Numbered from the stretch's first letter, positions 23,880 through 36,457 are shown. The stretch is DNA of 64,000 bases from Temnopleurus reevesii (GCA_036244855.1 BQKZ01000259.1:31500-95499); one strand, 5' to 3'. Notes: generated by a model from the letters alone, not told the origin. Numbers and translations are program-made.

Positions 23880-24300
23880 GCCAAAATACATAACTTGCAT
23901 ATCGCATTTGGGTATGTACCAACTTGAAGGCATCCTATCTTGTATATCATATTTGGTGTATGCCAAAGTACCTATTTTGCATATCTGGCTCGCACCAAGG
24001 CATCTATTTTGCATATCATACTTGAAAGTACCCATTTTACATATCTTATTTGATGTGTCCCAGAGTACCTATTTTGCATATTGTATCCGATGTGTGCTAG
24101 AGCACCTATTTTACATATCTTATCTAATGTGTCACAGAGTACCTATTTTACACATTGTATTCGATTAGTGCCAAAATACCTATTCTGCATACCTCACTTG
24201 ATCTTACTCCTAAATACCTAGTTTGCATACCGCCATTGGTACATTACAAAATACCTATTTTGTCCATCGCATTTGATGCTTGAGTGAAAGCTCATCTTGT
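23880..24300 (+). repeat. Degenerate minisatellite, ~37-bp unit
   Basis: The core (G/A)TACCTATTTTGCATAT recurs with starts near 23971, 24002, 24031, 24068, 24106, 24142, 24179, 24217 and 24254, plus weaker copies from 23880. Spacing is 36-38 bp over most of the array and about 30 bp at its start. Between cores lies a variable ...TTGATGTGTNCCAGA segment. The 96-codon reading frame over it reflects the repeat, not a gene. Confidence 0.85.
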
Positions 24301-24325
24301 ATACTGTACTTGACGTTTGTCAATC

Positions 24326-24500
24326 NTCCCCCCCCCTCTCTCTCTCTCTCTATGTTTATCCATGGAGTAAAGGAGATATCTCCTTGGAGTACTATGGTTT
24401 ATCTCGAGCTCTCCCTCTTGATATCCATATTTCGCTCTGTTTCTCTCTCTCTCTCTTTCTTTCTCTCTGTCTCTTTCTTCCCCCCTCTCTCTATATCTCT
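24326..24500. repeat. Single N and CT-rich low-complexity tracts
   Basis: One N at 24326 precedes a run of C and (TC)n. A second CT tract runs from about 24430 to 24500. The apparent reading frames here are pyrimidine-tract artefacts. Confidence 0.9.
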
Positions 24501-24971
24501 CTTTCTCTCTCCTTTTACTATAGTTCCCTGTATTTATTCTTCATATTATCCCATCTCACTATTCATTATCGAAGTTATGCCAGTCGACTATCTGCCTATC
24601 TCCATACAAAGTTGACAGAGGAAATTTTCACTAGAAATATAATTATCAACTTCTTTCAATCCCCACCCCTTCAATAAATTACGTGGTAAATCTTGGAGAA
24701 CTCCAAGCTTGGGAAAAATCATGGATATATTATCAGCTGGGGTGCCACACAGTTCAGCCCGACAACGTGGGCATCGAGTTGCGGGTATGCACGTTTGAGA
24801 GCTGTGTGTGCGCGCGTCTTTCCATGCAGCTATAGACTGCGACATTTGGGAGAACGACTAATTTGAGACTGGGAAAACCACCCACGCGTATCTCCGTTCG
24901 AGCACTCTGTTACGTAAGAGTGGTCTATTATAACGGTTTTACGTTACAACGCAAAAGCGTAATTTGACTAC

Positions 24972-25070
24972 ACTGATGAAGGAAATTAACTTTATGGATG
25001 AGATTTGAACCTGCAACCCTCTAGTTGAAAGGCGAGAGTCTAAACCATTACATCACGATGCCTCCATCAG
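24972..25070 (-). mobile_element. tRNA head fragment of the SINE family
   Basis: Minus strand reads GGAGGCATCGTGATGTAATG (A-box region), then GACTCTCGCCTTTCAACTAG and GGTTGCAGGTTCAAATCTC (B-box region). Only the tRNA-related part and a short piece of body remain. It lies about 110 bp upstream of exon b. Confidence 0.75.
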
Positions 25071-25177
25071 GATTCATAGGCAAACAGAATCAGTACTGAA
25101 ATATTGAATTAATAATGCTAAATCTATTGTTCATGATTATGAATGATTTAGAAATTAACTTACTAATTTTCTTTCAG

Positions 25178-25308
25178 GTCCAAACCAGTGTGAGCTGAAC
25201 TGTATGCCGAAAGGAGAGCACTTCTACTACCGGCATGCAGAGAAAGTTATCGATGGCACCAAATGTGGACCAAATACCCTTGATGTATGTGTGGATGGGG
25301 TCTGCAGG
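25178..25308 (+). CDS. PAPLN: Papilin-like exon b: Cys-rich region
   Basis: Acceptor ttttctttcag, donor GTAAGA at 25309. Two bases complete Gly from exon a, then 43 codons end exactly on AGG (phase 0). It encodes a CELNCMPKGEHFYYRHAEKV motif followed by DGTKC and DVCVDGVCR. This is the classical core of the ADAMTS/papilin cysteine-rich region with six cysteines. No Zn-protease motif is present. The alternative, an ADAMTS or ADAMTSL paralogue, shares this module. Confidence 0.92.
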
Positions 25309-25997
25309 GTAAGACTAATTCTATTTTCTGATTTTCTTTTGAAATGTCACAATATATGTATGTTTACAGGAATCAGAGATTTATAGGGTTATATTGAAAA
25401 AAAATCCCACAAATCTGAATATCACTAAACATCCAGTCATAGAGTGGTGTATTCGATCTTCCTCTCATACTGGACACTTACCTGGGTTATGTCGGCATAT
25501 AATGGTGAACAATGAGGTAAGGATAAAAACTAGTTTTTCATAGCCGAATCAGACAATGGATCAGGACGATAAAAATTGACTGGAAAACAATTGGTGTGGC
25601 ACTATCGGAAGAATCCTCTGGTTGAACACTGGTTAAATGCTAGTTCAGATTCTTACCGGTTTTATAATTTCTCTCCACCCCTGTGGTACATGGTCTAGAC
25701 CATGTGAATTCTAGGGGTTGTGTCCTATTTTGGTTTAGCAGCAATGGAAAGTAAAGAGAGCGGGAGGATATAGCGCTCTGAAAATTGTTTAGAACTAGCT
25801 AAATGCTAGCTTAATTAACACTGGATGAATGTGAACGGGGGTGCGAGACTCACTTTTTGAAAAGCTGTGGCACTAAGGAAATGGGGAGGCTACTTTTTGG
25901 TTGCGTTGATCAGTTCAGCATGAGCTATTCCACTTGGAAACTGCAAAAAAACATACAAAACTTGTCCCTTTCCTTACCAAAACTACAAACTTCATCT

Positions 25998-26273
25998 AGT
26001 AGGGTCCACACTTAGAGCCAAAACCTCAAGGTTTCAGAAACTATGACAGTCCGACGGAAGTTTATACTGGCAGCATAAACGCTATTGGTCAACGAGCAGT
26101 CAACGGCAGTTTTTGAATCGCAATTATAGCAATTTTGGAGCTTACTTGATTGGCGATAAATTATGGTCATTTATGCCATTTTATCATAACACTAGATTCT
26201 TGGAATGTCAGATTTTAGCTCGCAAAGTAGTTTTATATCTTTAAGGTTTCAGCTCGAAGTGTAAACCCTACTT
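25998..26273. mobile_element. TIR element, family D, copy 1
   Basis: Left end AGTAGGGTCCACACTTAGAG is the imperfect inverted complement of right end CGAAGTGTAAACCCTACTT. Internal landmarks GCTATTGGTCAACG, TTGATTGGCGAT, ATAACACTAGATTCTTGGAA and GTCAGATTTTAG recur in the same order in the element at 54842-55438. Confidence 0.65.
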
Positions 26274-26556
26274 TTAATTTTAGGATCCACAGACAGGATA
26301 GGTTCAATCTCCTACTCGTATTTGACACTTTCTCAGGATGTATTGACTGCGGATCAGGTGATTGGATTTTCCATTTCCTGATAGTACAAGGAAACAGATC
26401 TCTTAGAAACCACCTGGTCCTTCCAGCGTTAAAAAAATATTCTATTCAAATGTAAGTGTAGGAAAAGTGATCAGATATTCTAGTTGCAAGAAAAGTTGCA
26501 ATGAAACACTTTTACAATAGGCTGATACAATAATTCTGGTATGTAAGTTGACAGGA

Positions 26557-26800
26557 CATGTGCGGCTCAGTGGTAGAGCATCTGCCCCATGAATGGAAGG
26601 TTGTGGGTTCGATCCCCGGTCGAGTCATACCAAAGACTTATAAAAATGGGACCATCAGCCTTCTTGCCAGGCGCACAGCATTTAAGAATGGAGAAGGGTA
26701 ATGATAACTTTAGGTTATACAGGGCACCTGGAAGAACAGCTTAAATCTGAAAGTGTCTGCCCTGGGTGAATAAGAGGTATTATTATTATTTATTATTTAT
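26557..26800 (+). mobile_element. tRNA-derived SINE, second family, plus strand
   Basis: The head at 26561-26632 has a clear A box (GGCTCAGTGGTAGAGC) and B box (GGTTCGATCCC). It continues into a body with CCAGGCGCACAGCATTTAAG and ends GGTATTATTATTATT. The acceptor-stem ends do not pair well and a repeat body follows, so it is a SINE rather than a working tRNA gene. The head differs from that of the minus-strand SINEs, so it is a distinct family. Confidence 0.85.
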
Positions 26801-28081
26801 TAAACTCATTGACAATGAGGTACGTGTCATCATCAAGAGATCAACACAGTAAATCAGTAGGAAAATACAATAACTGTTTTCATTGGTTGCGAATGTTGTG
26901 TTGTCAGACCGCTCAGCAGATTGAACAAATATGTTAATGCAAGAGGATATATAAAAATAAAATTCTTCTCTGTGTTTTTGGTATCTTATGGGTATTAAAA
27001 GCTACAGATCTAACAAATTTACCATAAGGAAAGATAGGACAACTTTTAATTGGAGACTAGAATTGCAACACAGATGTGTGAATTATTCACCCCATTATGA
27101 CCTAATTTAAATTGATACACAAATTCAAAGCTTCTTTACCATCCCATGTGGGTTAAACACACCACATGCACAAATTGTCATTTTAACTTCAGTGAAATAT
27201 ATTTATGCGGTTGAGACTTGTGGCATAGATTAATGCCTGTGCCATCTAAGAATAAAGCATGTAAATGATACTTGTAATTCCCCATAGTATACAAGATGGA
27301 TATATTGAATTCACATACAAGAAAGAGATAACCACATGCTTATGATGAAAAGAACTATGATTGATTCCAGCCGGTCATGTATCCACCTAGATATTACTTT
27401 TCCATTCATTGACAAAAAGAGCAATAAACATTATTTGTTTGTTTGGTTGATTAGGCGTGCACCCAATATTTTGATTAGAAAAGTTCATGGGAGGTTATGA
27501 CTATTGTTCTATTTATGATACCGATATCAACCTAAACCACAAACCAGTGCTAAATACTCAATAATGAATACTGAAAAAGAAGATTGTTTGAACTCTTGCA
27601 CAAAGTTGAAGGAAGAGTCATCGCAATGAAAAAAGATAATTTATTTCGATGACTATCAACTATCATGTCATTCAAAAAGTGTATCGCAATTTATTATTTT
27701 TCAATGCACCTTGGAGGCCTATTCAGTATAAGGGAGTAGGCCTATAGCATAGCAATTGCAATACATCAATCAATTCATCTTTCATTCTGAACTAAATTAT
27801 CTTGTGTTTCTCCCTTTTATTTAACATTTCTTTTCTACCTTTTAATGTTGTTAAAATTATGATTGCCTGTTTTACCATTCTGTTATGACAGATTGGGGGG
27901 TGGGGGGTTCTTATATAGCACCATGTATGTCATGTTAGACCACTGACAAAGAGTATGAGTGATATGGTCTTTCAGAATTGCACAGTAAGTTAGTATAAAT
28001 AATTTTAAGTCAATACAGATTGTAAAAGTAGGACGGAAAATTGAGGTACTTTTCAGTGTGGTTTATATTTATTTGTCATAA

Positions 28082-28180
28082 TAAGAATAATATTAAAAAT
28101 AAGAATAATAATATGCAATTTATGTAGCACACATATCCATTCTGCTGAGTGCTCAAGGTCACTGCTTTCCATACACTTTG
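28082..28180 (-). mobile_element. SINE 3' fragment, tRNA-headed family
   Basis: AATAATAATATGCAATTTATGTAGCACAC then CATTCTGCTGAGTGCTCAAGG, matching the tail side of the copy at 56117. The head is absent. Confidence 0.7.
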
Positions 28181-29646
28181 CGTACACTACTAAAAAAAAG
28201 TTAGGGACTATTAATTGCTTCACTTCACTATGGGCTCCTTTCGTAAATTGTTGTGAAGTGATAAACATCTTACAACAAAATGATGTTTGATAACATGCAA
28301 GACAGTTGAATTTGAGGTTTTTCCATAAATATGAAACATTTATTCTAATTTATGTAAACATTTGATAATGGTTTCTATTTTTTGGTAGCGTATACTTCGG
28401 AAGGAAGGATCGGCTACCTTAAATGAAATAGCTTTGTTTGTGGGAGTAGGAAAAGTGTGGGTGTTATTTTTCTTCAGGAATATTTTCTATTTGGCAAGGG
28501 AATTACATTTTTGTGATGCCTTGTTAATTTTCAAGTCTTATTACATTCTTCACACTGTTCTGCAGAGATTTGTCTAACTCTTTGAAAACTAATCTCTATG
28601 ACGTACAATTCTTCAGAGTAAATACAAAACAACAGTGGTGGTTTGAAAGTCACACATTTTCTTCATGATTTCTTTCATAGACACAAACACAATTTTCATG
28701 ATTATTATCAAAATGCACTGTACTTTGTAATTGGTTGTTTGCTTAAGAAGTTTTGCAAGCATTTTGGAAATAATATTAATGCTTTAGGCAGCTTCTACAT
28801 TATTCAGTTTCATGAATTGTGCTTGTTTTGAATTTGGAAACTCATAATAAAGGGCTTTCATGTTTGATTTGCTTATCAAGAAAATGATCTCATGAATTGT
28901 TACAGTTTTTCCAGTCTATAATTGGTAAGATTTAATCTATATTGAATATAATTCATTCATCCTCCATCCACAATTGTAAGAAAGTAGGATAACAAAGTTC
29001 ACTTTTGTCAAAGCTATTGGACATTTATAGGCTGGTGTGGAAATCTGAATAATAAGGTTGAAGTTCATCAATGAAATCAGATTTAAATGATTAAGTTAAC
29101 ATAATAGTTGTTTTCATTGGTTGCTAGGGTGATGACATTACTCCGCGCCCAGCATTGCTGCTTCAAATTCTTTAATAATGGTATTCATCACAAAACTGGT
29201 TTAAATGTAGGCCTATGTGACCCTTTTGATACCAGTAATACTAAGAATATCTGAAAGTATGACAGAACACGTTGAACATTTACTATAAAAAAGAGTAAAA
29301 ATAGATCAGCGCTCAGAAAGCGCATTGCTTGGGGCCAGCAAAAGGATACTGCTGTATTCGCTGAAGCTCCGTGCAGAGGTTTATCAATGCATTACTGCTT
29401 TGAAAGTTGCTGCAGAGACTTAAAAGACAAGCCAGTTGCTGATTAATCGTCAGTGTTATGTTGCTTGTATCTTAAAATACACTAAACCAATGCACAAGTA
29501 CTCAAGTTGATTCCCGATTTGGCCAAAGCTTAGAATAATGAACATATGACCGTCTGTATTGGCTAAATTTTATTTCAATACCCGACACTGTTTTTTTTTC
29601 ATCTCTCATTTTAAGTTCTATACATTTTGCTTCATTCTGGTTCTTG

Positions 29647-29767
29647 ATTTTCTTCTTTCTGAACTACATTTCAATCAAAGATATCTGATAGGAACCTCTT
29701 TGGGGTCATCTTCAAATTTGACATGTCGTGAGCTCTGGAAAGTACATTTACAAATTGCCAAGAGATA
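29647..29767 (+). repeat. Left copy of a 121-bp sequence flanking a gap
   Basis: Base-for-base identical, as far as I can read, to 29877-29997 on the other side of the gap (both run from ATTTTCTTCTTTCTGAACTA to TTGCCAAGAGATA). Confidence 0.95.
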
Positions 29768-29876
29768 NNNNNNNNNNNNNNNNNNNNNNNNNNNNNNNNN
29801 NNNNNNNNNNNNNNNNNNNNNNNNNNNNNNNNNNNNNNNNNNNNNNNNNNNNNNNNNNNNNNNNNNNNNNNNNNNN
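29768..29876. other. Assembly gap (109 N), probably false
   Basis: The gap starts and ends exactly at the boundaries of two identical 121-bp sequences, the pattern left when two overlapping contig ends are not merged. Confidence 0.9.
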
Positions 29877-29997
29877 ATTTTCTTCTTTCTGAACTACATT
29901 TCAATCAAAGATATCTGATAGGAACCTCTTTGGGGTCATCTTCAAATTTGACATGTCGTGAGCTCTGGAAAGTACATTTACAAATTGCCAAGAGATA
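29877..29997 (+). repeat. Right copy of the 121-bp gap-flanking sequence
   Basis: Identical to 29647-29767. It continues into unique sequence at 29998. Confidence 0.95.
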
Positions 29998-30164
29998 AAT
30001 ATCACCATGTCATTCAGCTCAAATTCAAATGTAACCCTCATTTCAATGTGAAATCTTGGTGGTATGCCATGTCAAAATTCTCATACTTCTGATTTTCTCA
30101 TATTACTGATGGACAAGCTCGGCTCTTTGCAGAAAATGGAGATATTTGACATAATCCTGACATT

Positions 30165-30297
30165 AGATCATCATCATTACATCATCATCATCATCATCAT
30201 TATCATCATCATCATCGTCATCGTCACCATTGCCATCATCACCATCACCACCATTATCATCATCATCATTATCATCATCATCATTACCTCGATAAAC
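30165..30297. repeat. ATC/TCA trinucleotide microsatellite
   Basis: About 130 bp of (ATC)n with interruptions (GTC, ACC, GCC). It produces a poly-Ile frame on + and a poly-Asp frame on -, neither of them a gene. A shorter ATC run lies at 30400-30460. Confidence 0.95.
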
Positions 30298-31994
30298 ACC
30301 ACGAGTCATTATTTTTATGAAACATAAATCTGTATCAAAGATACCATGAAATATTTTTGTCTTTGTACTTGAACAACTTAACAACTGAACAATATCAATA
30401 CCATCATCATTATTAAAGTCTTCATCAACATCATAAATACTATTATCATCATCATCATGATATTACAATCACCACCACCACACCGCAAAAGCCACCTCCA
30501 AAGCCACCGCCAATCATCTATTGTAAATTACAAATTTACATCAAGAACACATGAACCACTTTGCTCTTTGTACTTGAACAACAATTTTCTTAAGCTCATC
30601 AACTCTCTTTTTCAAGATCCGCAGCTGTAAATCACAGCTATTGGCAAAGTTTTTCATTTATTTAAAATCACTGAATAGGGGGTCAATATTTGGAGTCTGT
30701 TCTATATCAAACTCACCCAATAACTTCATCTTTATATCCACCACCGGGTCATACACTGTCCAGTGAGGATAAGATTCTTGCTACTGAGCTGGCATCTATT
30801 TTCAACTCGCCGCCTTTTCATTAATTGACCAGAAGCTCCTTGAAGCAACCCTCCAAGGGAGTTTCACTTTATTCTCCTCCTCCTCCTCATGGTCAATATC
30901 AGAAATATCTCAATCTTCTCTGGGGAGCTTTTAGGTTTGTTTTTGTCCACCCTTGGAAAGAAAAAACCTGAACTTTGTAAACAAGAAGCTTTGATTACCC
31001 CTGAATTAACCTTCATGAATAAAATGTCAAGATCATTGCACACATTTCATGCATACACATAACTTTGATTTTGTTCCTTATGCTAAAGTATAATGTTTAC
31101 TGTGGTTGGTTAGGTCAATGGCTTGATGGAAACTTGTATGGAATCAAGCAATTGAAAGACATGCATTTCGCAGGTTTATGTCACAGTATATAAGCATGCT
31201 TATAGGTATGACATTTTGGTATGTAAACTCGTGAAAATGTCATTGCACCAAGATGTAGCCTATATTATAACTGATGTAGAAATGATCTTGCATTAAAGTA
31301 TGTTCTAAGAAAATTAAAAAGTGACAGGGATATCAGTTTAACAAAAAAGGAGATTACTTTTTTTTCCAGTGAATTTAGGGAAGAAATAGTTTCATATGCA
31401 AGAAAGAGTTTCATATGTAGAATAGATTGCTTCATCAGCATGAAGGGCTTATTCATAAATAAATGATACAGCTTCTACTAAAACAAAGAATAATGGAAAA
31501 AACTTACATAAAAGTTAGATTTTGGTGGAAATCATCTACTCATATTAATGAACTACAGATGACCCTAATTGCATTATGCTTTTGCGTTTTCAGTGAATAC
31601 CTTCAAAGTGAGTTTAGGAGTGAAGACTAATATTTCCATTCATGTGTATTGATAACTTGACATTGACATGGAATCTTGATTTCAAAACAAACATACAACA
31701 GAGAGATGGAATGGTGTTGATTGATCGGTTCATCTGAAACCAAACACAGTGCATGGCCTAAAGAATTAGATCACAACTCATGTTGAATACAACTACACCA
31801 TGTAAACCCATCGACAACTGGAACCGGGCGGCCCCTGTACAAAGTCTATGGAAATATAAGAAATCAGCAGTCAACAGGTTAACATGTATTGGGCTGTAAA
31901 AATTAATATATTTAATTCTGCTTTAGCATATATGTGACATTAAAACATGAAAGAAAGATTGTTAAAAAGGTAATCCAAGGGACACCTGTTTGGT

Positions 31995-32090
31995 TACTGT
32001 TTAGCGCATAATTCGAGCGCCATGAGCGCCCAACTGAGGCGGAGACCAGCGCTATACAAGAGACCATCATCATCATCATCATCATAGAGA
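31995..32090 (+). mobile_element. SINE-like 3' end with CAT tail
   Basis: GCGCATAATTCGAGCGCCATG...GGAGACCAGCGCTATACAAG followed by (CAT)8 at about 32065-32086. The GCGCTATA-tail layout resembles the 3' ends of the other retroposons in the window. No head was found. Confidence 0.5.
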
Positions 32091-33849
32091 AGATTTTTTT
32101 TTTAAATAAAAAGAGCAAATTAATGATCCAATCAAAGGCATAAACAACCAATTTTTGGGGGGTAAAAAGTGTATTAAAGTTATTTGTCTAACAGTATATC
32201 TTGTTTTAATTCTATTCTTGCCATTCTTGATGAATATATAGATTATTATTTTTTGAGTAGAGGAAATTCTCATTTATAACAGAATCAATAGAAGAATTGC
32301 CAATGTTCAAATGAAAAGACAAAGAGACAATGAAAAAAGCAATATTCTTTTCTGATACGTTTCTAACATTTGTAAAATCACAAGTAGGCTCACGAATCGA
32401 ACGTGATTCAAAATACTTTCGATTTTTTAAGATGGTTATTTACAAAGAACACCTGTTAAGATTATTTTCATCCTGCCCACAATTGTTCGGAAATTCACCC
32501 GAGGGTCCTGAGCGATCAACCTCCTACTCGATTACTCATATATCTGAAACACATTCCCTCCCCCATTACATGTTCCAATGATAATGAAAAACTTTTTCTT
32601 CCTTCCATCCCTTTCTCAATATGTGTAGGTGATTCTAAATACCGCAATGTCTCTAGACGTATTGCAATTTAAATTAGCTTTGGGATTAGAACCCTCCAAG
32701 GCTTGTCATTGTATTGGAATGTCTCGTCAATGTTTTCGAATCGTCTGGTAAACCTGGAAGAAAGTGTAAATAAGATACCCCTAGGTATTGTCTAATATTA
32801 CATGTGATGAGCCACTACTCAAATATACATCGTTTGTCAGTTATTGGATTATTTGGGAATCTGTGTCAACTTGGTGTTATTTTATGCTGTTTGCACAGGA
32901 GAGTTGTTTTTGCCAATTTTGTGGGTCAGTTGAGAAAAGGAGATGGCCTAATTTCCTTTAGTTTGCATCCTACATAATCCCTTGTATGAGTATGAGATAA
33001 TATTAACACTTGAATTAAAGTTTAATTTGTTATTATTTCTATAGTTGAAAGGCTACAAGATTTAATGAAAGTAATGAGGATAATGAAAATGATAGTAATA
33101 ATAGTGATATTGTTTGTAATAAACGATAATATTACTGCAAGTAATGATAATTTGTTTTATTTACCAAAGATACACAATATTATGACCCAAAGGAAAAGAC
33201 TCAAACACATAGCTGATTTCAGTATGAGAACATATGAGTTTCCCATCATTTTCTGTTTCATTCCATAGTTTTGTTTGTTCATATTTCAGCAATAAATCGT
33301 GATTCCACTTAAAGATTGTAAAGTAATACCTGATAAGATACTCTATATGTATGATGAACTTTATGTCAATCTCCTATCTATTGATATGTTAAACTGAAAG
33401 AAACAAATTCAGAAGACTTGTCATTGTTTAATCAAGAAATAAATTGCAATTCTTCATGTCCAATCATAATTAGTTTTTTCAGCTTTCAATTTGTTTTTTT
33501 AAATGGAGTGAATAAGAATCTAATCATTGTATTGAATGTAAAAATCAAGCCTCATTTTGTTTGCTCTGAAAATGAAAGTAAACATGTAATATGATTGAAA
33601 TGGATAATAGAATAATCTAATTAGCGGTATAGGCCTATCAATAAAAATCTATTCTGCCATTAAAAATGAAAAGAAAGGAACAAGAAAATTGGGAGAAACT
33701 TTACTTTGCAGGGTGCGGTGGTAACCTAACATCAAATCTTACAAACTCTTTGTAAAACAATGACTCACATCTCTTAGGATTTCACTGCTTCATCTGGCAG
33801 CGGAATCTAAAAACAGAAATTGGAAGGTTTTATTCAATTTGTTAAATGC

Positions 33850-34152
33850 GAGGCTATCCAGGGGTCATTTGTTACATATCTTTGTCAGTGAACAGTGGGG
33901 AAAGATAGAATCTTATTTGATTTAGGGTGATTCATGTAGCTATTTCTCTTATCCACCTGCATGTCACACTTAAGTGAGGAGATGAGGATGGTGATTGAGA
34001 CTTATCTTATTGGACTTGTGCCATCCACTTAAGGAAAATAGGCATGTTCTGATTTGATTGTTCTCTCCTCTGTTTCATTTCATTTTAGGAAGAGAAATTA
34101 GAACTTCATCATTGTATCAGTTTGATTTGAAATGTCCATTTATTTATTCACC
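33850..34152 (+). repeat. Direct duplication, left copy (~300 bp)
   Basis: Starts GAGGCTATCCA and contains TGATTCATGTAGCTATTTCT, ACACTTAAGTGAGGAGATGA and GGAAAATAGGCATGTTCTGA. Roughly 85 % identical by eye to 34310-34622. No coding sign and no inverted ends. Confidence 0.85.
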
Positions 34153-34309
34153 AAGTAATTGAATATTTGTTTACCAAATACACTACTAGAAAGAGTAAGG
34201 TACCAACGTAAAATATGTATATGAATTTTTAAACGAGGATCTATACTTCAGCAAATTTCCCAAATGCAACTATCTTCCATGTTATTAAAGCATACTGTTT
34301 TCATTGTTT

Positions 34310-34622
34310 GAGGCTATCCAAGGTTTGTATGTTGTAAATTGTCAGTGAACAATGGGGGAGGATAGAATCTTATTGATTTAGAGTGATTCATGTAGCTATT
34401 TCTCTTATCCACCTGCATGTTACACTTAAGTGAGGAGATGAGTATGGTGATTGAGACTTATCTTATTGGACTCATGCCACCCATTTAAGGAAAATAGGCA
34501 TGTTCTGATTTGATTGCTCTTTTTCCATTCCATTTCATCTTATCTTGGAAGAAAAGTCAGAACTTCATCACATCACTGTATGAGTGTGGCTTGAAATATA
34601 TATGGATTTATTAATTTATCCA
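34310..34622 (+). repeat. Direct duplication, right copy (~310 bp)
   Basis: Same landmarks in the same order as 33850-34152, offset by about 460 bp. About 157 bp of unrelated sequence separates the two copies. Confidence 0.85.
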
Positions 34623-35194
34623 TTTTGTTCACTCAGGATTCTGACCAATCTACCACTAAAAATGTACAGGACTATGATAAAAAATGTACATTAACATACA
34701 AGGCTTCATATTTCTGAAAATTTTTCAGGTGTCGCATGATGCATCGCGCTCTGACACATCCTTAAGAATAAGGCCATAATGAAGTAAAACAATTAAAAAG
34801 TGATCATTAACTTTTTTTAATTAGTACTTCATCTTCAGCTCTTTGTGGGAAATAAAGCTAAGACAAGGAAGTGGTATTATTAGTGAATATTATAATCAAA
34901 CTAGGGAGGGTTTCTCCCTGATCAAACAATCACAAAAGTCTGACCAATCGACTGTATTTGCAAGTTAAAAAAAATCTATGCTGATTTTGAATGACACCAT
35001 GTGTGCAGATGTGACTCTGTTTGTAACATAACTCAGTAAACAAAAGACGAATTGAAGATTGTACAGATGACAGACCCTTCAGACTTGTCCTTTGATGGAG
35101 CTAAGTAAAAATAAATTATGTTGGTGCACAGTCTCCAACGATTTGTTGTATTGTTAATTCAAGTTTAGACAGCTAGACCTTTCTACAGGCTCAT

Positions 35195-35335
35195 CGGGTG
35201 CGGAGTGCGGAGCAGATGGGGCGGATAATCCACCCCACTTTAATTTTGTTTCCAAGGGGCCCAAAAGGCCTGTACAGGCCGAAGTTAGGCCAAAGAGGGC
35301 GGACACAATTCCCCCCATTTTCACTTTGCTTCAAA
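35195..35335 (+). repeat. GC-richer patch with two diverged ~70-bp units
   Basis: GGGGCGGATAATCCACCCCAC...TTTTGTTTCCA and GAGGGCGGACACAATTCCCCCC...TTTGCTTCAA follow one another with similar layout. Much more GC-rich than its surroundings. It may be a transposon fragment; not identified. Confidence 0.45.
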
Positions 35336-36285
35336 CTGACCTGCCATATTTTAATATAATTATTTTTTTATCAATTGTATATCTTTAAAGAGAAATTATA
35401 AAACGAAGGATGCAAAAATAAAAATGTGAGTCACAATTTCGCAATTGTCAGAGTGATATTTACAGATTCTGCTAAAGAAAACTTAAAAATCATAATTTGA
35501 TTGTCAAGAAAGAATAATTTATAGAAAGAGTAGAGCCACAAGAGGGTCATTGGCTGCAAGATTGTGGGTGACTCTAGGAATACCAATGACTCAAGATGAT
35601 GTTTAGGGAGGGAAGGAAGAGCACCTGCTAGGCTATTCTGGATCGCATCTGGCAGAATTCTGTGATCGAAAATATGGTTTTGATCATCAAATTGGCATTG
35701 TTCCATGCTGTTTGACACGTACCCTCCTTCTTCCTGACTTTGTTAGGGTCGTTTTCATAAGAATGAGGAATAAAAAGTGTTGCACTAGCCCGCTTCATAG
35801 TGTTGTAGGGGGAACGAGGAAAAGCTTATTAGAACCTGTTGTACCAACAGGAACATATTGGGTGTTGGCAAGGAGACTTCTCCTTGTTTTGGGGGGCGTA
35901 TTCTATCATTCCAATAGAAGCCAATAAGAGATTATTATTCTTTTTAGGGGGTGCTTATTTAAGCAAAATTTGATTTTCGATAGGCTAACTATCTCCATAA
36001 GAAACCATTAAAATCTGTTGGTCTATTCTGTTGGAATTTAGACCAGGGCTGATATAAGTGATGGTAAACTAGTGACATATTGGAGTGGGCTAAATCAACT
36101 CGCTGCTAATGCAGCAGACCAATTGATGTGGCAGATCTAGGATGGGAGGGGAATTTTCCCTACAATGATCTGACAAGAAAAAAACAGCAACCCTGACTTG
36201 TAAAAGGTAAAGGGGGATGTGCCCCTTTAATTTATGTACTACCAATAGGAAACTATTTCCCCTACCCCTATGAAATAAAGGGGAT

Positions 36286-36457
36286 ATTGTTCAAAAGTTG
36301 CAATTGATCGCAACTTGCAGTTAATAGCAACTTGCCAATCAAAATCATTGTTTCATGCATACCTTGTTAAATGCGACACACCGTGCATGAGTGAAAATGC
36401 GTGTTACAATTGGCAAATTTGCACTTGATTTGCAGTTGATTTGAAACAACACCCCCA
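36286..36457. mobile_element. Foldback element, family A, copy 3
   Basis: Contains GATATTGTTCAAAAGTTGCAA and GATCGCAACTTGCAGTTAAT at the left, CCAATCAAAATCATTGTTTCA in the middle, and TTGAAACAACACCCCCATAG at the right. Same orientation as the copy at 1861. Confidence 0.75.

Larger units (their letters stand above)
7567..25177 (+). other. Intron of ~17.6 kb between exons a and b
   Basis: GT at 7567 and AG at 25176-25177. No further exon is needed to bridge the protein: the split codon gives Gly and the product continues ...EGG-PNQCELNC. Contents listed separately are SINE fragments, foldback and TIR elements of several families, a region of ~130-bp degenerate repeats (15768-16175), a 37-bp minisatellite and CT-rich tracts. 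The remaining stretches (for example 8400-10100, 11600-13000, 22200-23850) show nothing beyond AT-rich sequence. Confidence 0.85.

Noticed and set aside
23878..24168. Repetitive reading frame (ILHI/CISYL repeats)
   Set aside because: By-product of the 37-bp minisatellite; the unit is not a multiple of 3 throughout and stops follow.
23880..24300. CRISPR-like spacing of repeats and variable spacers
   Set aside because: Repeats are degenerate, short and in an intron of an animal gene; no cas genes. A minisatellite explains it.
24280..24677. Two overlapping Ser/Leu/Phe-rich reading frames
   Set aside because: Arise from CT microsatellites and include an N.
26561..26632. tRNA gene
   Set aside because: A and B boxes are good, but the acceptor stem does not pair well and a SINE body and TATTATT tail follow directly.
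30064..30384. Poly-Ile and poly-Asp reading frames
   Set aside because: Trinucleotide ATC microsatellite read in two directions.
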